Origin: an uncultured Oscillospiraceae bacterium
GTDB lineage: Bacteria > Bacillota > Clostridia > Oscillospirales > Acutalibacteraceae
DNA: 8,993 bases
Assembly: GCA_900548305.1 (NCBI GenBank)
Contig: URJZ01000038.1
Span: forward strand, 1-8,993
Reading direction: 5' to 3'
Below, in pieces: positions 5,844 through 8,993 of this stretch. Numbering within the stretch: the stretch's first letter is position 1; the number at the start of each line of letters is the position of its first letter. The notes beneath the pieces were generated by a model, which was not told the DNA's origin, searched no databases, and worked only from the letters and a program-made list of their open reading frames with translations. The position numbers were made by a program, and so were the translations under genes.

Positions 5844-6413
5844 ATGTATACAAACTGGACAGAACTGGAAACAGCGTGCAAAGCATGTGAACAATGTGAG
5901 CTTTGCCAAACTCGAACACACGTAGTATTTGGCATGGGAAATCCTGAGTCAGATGTTTTATTTATTGGAGAAGGTCCCGGAGAAAACGAGGATTTAGAAG
6001 GGCTTCCCTTTGTTGGCAGAAGCGGACAGCTTTTAGACAAAATGCTTGCCGCAATTGACCTAGACCGAAATAAAAATATTTATATTGCAAACATTGTAAA
6101 ATGTCGTCCTCCCAAAAATCGGGATCCTCTTCTGGAAGAACAAGAAGCTTGCATGAATTGGCTGAGAAATCAAGTAATGATTATGCGTCCGAAAATTATT
6201 GTATGTTTGGGGCGTATTGCTGCTATGAAACTAATCAAATCCGATATAAAAATTACAAAAGAACATGGCATATTTTTTGAAAAAAACGGAGTACTGATGA
6301 TGGCAACTCTGCACCCTGCTGCATTACTGCGAAATCCAAACAATAAACCGGCAGCTTTTGAAGACTTTTTAAAATTGCGCGCTAAAATTGATGAATTAAA
6401 TCAAGAGGCTTAG
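5844..6413 (+). CDS. family 4 uracil-DNA glycosylase, [4Fe-4S] type
   Basis: The enzyme cuts uracil out of DNA, starting base-excision repair of deaminated cytosine. The start ATG at 5844 gives 189 residues beginning MYTNWTELE. It has AAAGG at 5831-5835, eight bases upstream, and suits the predicted transcript start; in-frame ATGs at 5814 and 5823 would add ten or seven residues not expected for the family. C15, C18, C87 and C103 follow the family spacing for the iron-sulfur cluster. Motif 1 is GEGPGENED (42-50), followed by GLPFVGRSGQLLD (53-65) and NIVKCRPPKNRDP (83-95). Motif 2 is LHPAALLRNP (156-165). It is monocistronic and divergent from pduL. Nearby repeats may affect its expression, but no SOS box was recognised. 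The domain is complete. Confidence 0.95.
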   Translation: MYTNWTELETACKACEQCELCQTRTHVVFGMGNPESDVLFIGEGPGENEDLEGLPFVGRSGQLLDKMLAAIDLDRNKNIYIANIVKCRPPKNRDPLLEEQEACMNWLRNQVMIMRPKIIVCLGRIAAMKLIKSDIKITKEHGIFFEKNGVLMMATLHPAALLRNPNNKPAAFEDFLKLRAKIDELNQEA

Positions 6414-6429
6414 TTATTTCTTATGAATG

Positions 6430-6476
6430 GGAGAAATTATTATGCTCCGCAACAAAGAGCAATTCCTCCTATTTTT
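6430..6476 (+). terminator. possible terminator after the uracil-DNA glycosylase gene
   Basis: TGCTC (6443-6447) pairs with GAGCA (6457-6461). Outer pairing of GGAG with CTCC and AATT with AATT-type bases is imperfect and bulged. A run of five T (6472-6476) follows. This is a moderate terminator at best; the bases are also covered by a small ORF candidate. Confidence 0.4.
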
Positions 6477-6519
6477 GAAGCAATTTTTCTTGCTTCTGCA
6501 ACCGATTATATCGCAATAG
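6442..6519 (+). CDS. candidate 25-residue hydrophobic small protein
   Basis: An ATG at 6442 has GGGAG (6429-6433) eight bases before it, an ideal ribosome binding site position, and a TAG at 6517-6519. The peptide starts MLRNKEQFLLFLKQFF and continues hydrophobic, which could make one short membrane helix. It lies 28 bases past the glycosylase stop. A frame from 6423 to 6542 (39 residues) overlaps it in another phase with weaker initiation signals. AT-rich DNA yields Leu/Phe-rich frames by chance, and the region also folds into hairpins, so this is weak. I recognise no family. Confidence 0.2.
   Translation: MLRNKEQFLLFLKQFFLLLQPIISQ
6477..6496 (+). other. perfect hairpin with TTTTTC loop
   Basis: GAAGCAA (6477-6483) pairs with TTGCTTC (6490-6496) around the six-base loop TTTTTC. 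It lacks a T-run after it, so it is not an ordinary terminator on the plus strand. A second hairpin with the same loop sequence is at 6624-6639. Confidence 0.45.
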
Positions 6520-6715
6520 GGCTAATAAACTATATACCATAGGAAAATGATATCTCTTTTTAAGGTAAAGTCGTGGCAGCGAAAACTATCTGCAACTTAT
6601 TTCCGCCTTTTCTCCTTTTAAAACTGACTTTTTCGTCAGAAATGAACATCTACAACCAGCAAAAGAGTTATGAAAAATATAGGTAAATATTAGGATTAAA
6701 CTATCACTTTATAGC
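6520..6715. other. AT-rich spacer without a convincing gene
   Basis: This is part of a 366-base gap (6414-6779). Apart from the small hairpin CTGAC-TTTTTC-GTCAG (6624-6639), I see no long frame, no promoter that clearly serves a gene, and no tRNA. A 24-codon frame from the ATG at 6547 has AGGA only two bases upstream, too close to be used well. Confidence 0.5.
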
Positions 6716-6754
6716 AAAAGAAACCTACCATAAATATGGTAGGTTTCTTTTTTA
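6716..6754. terminator. strong terminator downstream of the lysozyme gene
   Basis: A near-perfect stem pairs AAAAGAAACCTACCAT with ATGGTAGGTTTCTTTT around a four-base AAAT-type loop. There is a T-run on both strands (TTTTTT on the plus side, TTTT on the minus side). It sits about 25 bases past the lysozyme stop at 6780 and can also stop transcripts arriving from the left. Confidence 0.9.
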
Positions 6755-6779
6755 GTAAAATATATGTGATACTTTATAC

Positions 6780-8993
6780 TTATGATTTAATCCAGCCATT
6801 TCCGCGTATGCAATCAGGAATATTATAGCCGTAAGTGTTTCTCTGATATTCATAATTACCCGGCGTAGCGCTTGCATAATCAGCATAGCTGAATACTTTT
6901 GCTTCACCCATTCGTCTGTACACCAAACCTGCATAGCAATTGCCACCTGCATGGTGCCACAGTAACATCTCAGAACCAAATGCATATGCATCCACATAAT
7001 TCAGATCATGAGTTACATTGACACTGGAAGCAAAACGAACATATCCGGAGCACATATAGCCTACAGTACCATCAGAAAGTTTCACTTTATACCATCCTGA
7101 TTTTGTGGAAGAGTCGTAGCTTGCTTCCAATACTTGTACGCCGTCACCTTTATTTACAGCTCTGAGTACAGATGCTGATTTGCTCGGACTGTTATATAGT
7201 CGGGCACCCTGGAATGTAACAGAGGCAGGTAAACTTGTTCCGGCAGCAATGGTTGGCGGTACAACTGCGTTTAGCATAATCTCTCTTAAATCCATTTGTG
7301 AAGTACCGTTCCAGTAGCCTGAACCAATGTTATAAGAGAAGCTGACCAAAGCGTCAAACTGTGATTGTGTTGCTTTGATACCATTATTCTGCAAGAATCG
7401 GTTTACTTCGGAAGTATAACTTCCTGCATTAATCGATTTTACCAACAAAGACCAAGCCTCTGTCTTAGACATATTATTATAGAACTGCACACCTGTACCA
7501 AATGTTTGTCCATAACCAATGGTTGGTATGCCACCTGCCAAATTATCAGGATACACTGTGGAACTGTAACCTTCCCAGCTGGCAATCAAGTTAATCATAT
7601 TATCGCTGATACGACGTGTTTCATAAGAAGAAGCGTTGGCGCCTGTACTCCAAACTGTATATGCATCTGTAGTATAACCGGTTGAACTCATCACACCATT
7701 TTTGGTAGAGTATACTTCAATTTGATGTGCACCGGCACTGCTGAAGGTAGTAGATGCTCTCCATACCCTTGTAGTGGTACCATTACAATATTCTGTCGTG
7801 TAATTATACGCATTCACCGTTTTGGTTGTTCCATCACTTTGTCTGATGCGGAATTGTACAGAATCACGTGTTGTATCTGTAACCGCTACCATTTCTACGG
7901 ACTGACCCACTGCAGCAATGTTTGGTGATGCATAAGCAGTACGCACTGCCTCACCTTCTGTAACAGTAATGGAATAAGTAATTCCGTTGGAACCGGTTAT
8001 GGTACATGTTCCGGGCGCAACCGCTGTAATATACCCATTAGAAGCAGTAGCAACGCTGTTATTGCTGCTGTACCAATATCCTGAGGAAGAAGCTGCATAA
8101 TAGGTTTTTCCGGCAGGGATTGTAACAGAATTGCTTACATTATTTTCCCCTACCTCTCCAAGATAGTCTTTTGATACATAACCTTCCAGACCACTTGAAG
8201 TTTTAATTTTTGCCCATCCAGCATTACTATCGTCCAATACTTCAACAATTTCTCCGTAAGATACAGAACCAATTTTGTTATATTCTGTACCCATACCACT
8301 ACGCACATTTAATATGTCTGCAGTAACCTGTGCATATTTTGCAGTGGAACCTCCTCCACCTGCATTGGAACCGAAGTTTAGATAATCTCTATGTACATAG
8401 CCTTCCAAACCGCTTTGAGTTTTAATTTTCACCCAAGTTCCATCACTGTTATCTAAAACAGTAACTGTTTCGCCATTACGTATTGTTCCTACAATAGAAG
8501 TATCGGTACCTTTGCCACTACGTACGTTTAATACATCTGCATTGACTGTGGCAGTTGTAGTTTCATTTGGTGTTTCCGGTGGTGTCGGTTCGGATGGTGT
8601 TTCCGCTCCTGTTAGGTACTCTCTGGCAACATAGCCTTCCAAACCACTTGCTGTTCTGATTTTTACCCAGTTTGCATCGCTGTTATCCAAAACAGTAACA
8701 GTCTCTCCGTTTAACAGAGTTCCTACAATGGAAGTATCTGTTCCTTTGCCACTGCGTACGTTTAGTACATCCGCATTGACAGTTGCGGTTGTGGTTTCAT
8801 TTGGTGTTTCCGGTGGGGTTGGTTCGGATGGTGCTTCTGCTCCTGTTAAGTATTCTCTTGCAACGTAACCTTCTAAACCGCTTTGGGTTTTAATTTTTAC
8901 CCAATTTGCATCGCTGTTATCCAAAACAGTAACAGTCTCTCCGTTTAACAGAGTTCCTACAATGGAAGTATCTGTTCCTTTGCCACTGCGTAC
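6780..8993 (-). CDS. secreted GH24 lysozyme with SH3b repeats and Ig-like regions (5' end outside the window)
   Basis: The frame is open to the right edge, so 737 residues are visible and the N-terminus, presumably with a signal peptide, is missing. In order from the edge there are four SH3b wall-binding domains (the first cut), each with a core like ADVLNVRSGKGTDTSIVG and GLEGYVAREYL; the first two are followed by Pro/Thr/Glu linkers (TPPETPNETT). Next come a BIG2-like segment (about 289-345, with SVATASNGYITAVAPGTCTI) and a second Ig-like segment (about 350-450). The GH24 muramidase domain follows, with LIASWEGYSSTVYPD and GIPTIGYGQ (E474, D483, T491) and SQFDALVSFSYNIGSGYW. A fifth SH3b domain (about 589-655) interrupts GH24, whose final helices return as WHHAGGNCYAGLVYRRMGE (about 679-697). 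A roughly 30-residue C-terminal tail is unassigned. It should cleave peptidoglycan outside the cell, in own-wall remodelling or against rivals. A phage origin is possible but no holin or phage gene adjoins it. Confidence 0.88.
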   Translation of the reverse strand, partial: VRSGKGTDTSIVGTLLNGETVTVLDNSDANWVKIKTQSGLEGYVAREYLTGAEAPSEPTPPETPNETTTATVNADVLNVRSGKGTDTSIVGTLLNGETVTVLDNSDANWVKIRTASGLEGYVAREYLTGAETPSEPTPPETPNETTTATVNADVLNVRSGKGTDTSIVGTIRNGETVTVLDNSDGTWVKIKTQSGLEGYVHRDYLNFGSNAGGGGSTAKYAQVTADILNVRSGMGTEYNKIGSVSYGEIVEVLDDSNAGWAKIKTSSGLEGYVSKDYLGEVGENNVSNSVTIPAGKTYYAASSSGYWYSSNNSVATASNGYITAVAPGTCTITGSNGITYSITVTEGEAVRTAYASPNIAAVGQSVEMVAVTDTTRDSVQFRIRQSDGTTKTVNAYNYTTEYCNGTTTRVWRASTTFSSAGAHQIEVYSTKNGVMSSTGYTTDAYTVWSTGANASSYETRRISDNMINLIASWEGYSSTVYPDNLAGGIPTIGYGQTFGTGVQFYNNMSKTEAWSLLVKSINAGSYTSEVNRFLQNNGIKATQSQFDALVSFSYNIGSGYWNGTSQMDLREIMLNAVVPPTIAAGTSLPASVTFQGARLYNSPSKSASVLRAVNKGDGVQVLEASYDSSTKSGWYKVKLSDGTVGYMCSGYVRFASSVNVTHDLNYVDAYAFGSEMLLWHHAGGNCYAGLVYRRMGEAKVFSYADYASATPGNYEYQRNTYGYNIPDCIRGNGWIKS
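8369..8993 (-). repeat. 234-bp (78-codon) in-frame tandem repeats coding the SH3b array
   Basis: Matching positions 8443, 8677 and 8911 are each 234 bases apart. The two rightmost copies (around 8677 and 8911) are nearly identical in DNA, including silent positions, implying recent duplication or gene conversion. The next copy (around 8443) is more diverged and the fourth SH3b (around 8224, offset 219 bases) more so. The array runs off the window, so the total copy number is unknown. Confidence 0.9.

Noticed and set aside
7365..7928. Plus-strand Cys/Ile-rich frames opposite the lysozyme gene
   Set aside because: They are composition artefacts of antisense reading of Thr/Ser/Tyr-rich codons.
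8922..8924. TTG at 8924 as the start of the lysozyme
   Set aside because: It is an internal Leu codon of an SH3b repeat; the frame continues uninterrupted to the window edge.

Overview
The window looks like a chromosomal segment of a low-GC, Gram-positive anaerobe of the class Clostridia, probably near Ruminococcaceae/Oscillospiraceae. The signs are the order SRP RNA-dnaX-ebfC-recR, strong AGGAGG-type ribosome binding sites, TTG start codons, sigma-A style promoters, a PduL-type phosphotransacylase, and a secreted SH3b-repeat lysozyme. The genus cannot be fixed from sequence reading alone.

Layout. Positions 1-850 (minus strand) hold the 3' end of a phage minor capsid protein 2 gene whose N-terminal half is missing, plus the possible first codons of a following gene at the window edge; this is a prophage remnant. 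At 1041-1670 (plus) is a DUF1269-like glycine-zipper protein with its own promoter. A bidirectional terminator (1672-1707) separates it from a minus-strand housekeeping block that reads SRP RNA (4700-4527), dnaX, ebfC/ybaB, recR: protein targeting, the replicative clamp loader, a nucleoid-associated protein and a recombination mediator. Next come pduL (minus, TTG start) and, divergent from it, a family 4 [4Fe-4S] uracil-DNA glycosylase (plus). Their shared 397-base spacer contains an exact 100-bp tandem repeat, each copy with promoter-like boxes and most with a nested hairpin. A 366-base stretch after the glycosylase has several hairpins and a weak small-ORF candidate. From 6780 to the right edge (minus) lies a large, 5'-incomplete secreted lysozyme: an SH3b array, two Ig-like regions, and a GH24 lysozyme domain that appears to be split by another SH3b domain.

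How the parts work together. The recR-ebfC-dnaX-SRP block is a conserved housekeeping cluster probably transcribed largely from the SRP RNA promoter. pduL supplies acyl-CoA/acyl-phosphate exchange and shows no microcompartment-targeting extension. The glycosylase is a base-excision repair enzyme. No defence system, CRISPR array, integrase or transposase was seen. The most unusual items are the domain-in-domain lysozyme and the tandem promoter/hairpin repeats upstream of the glycosylase gene.
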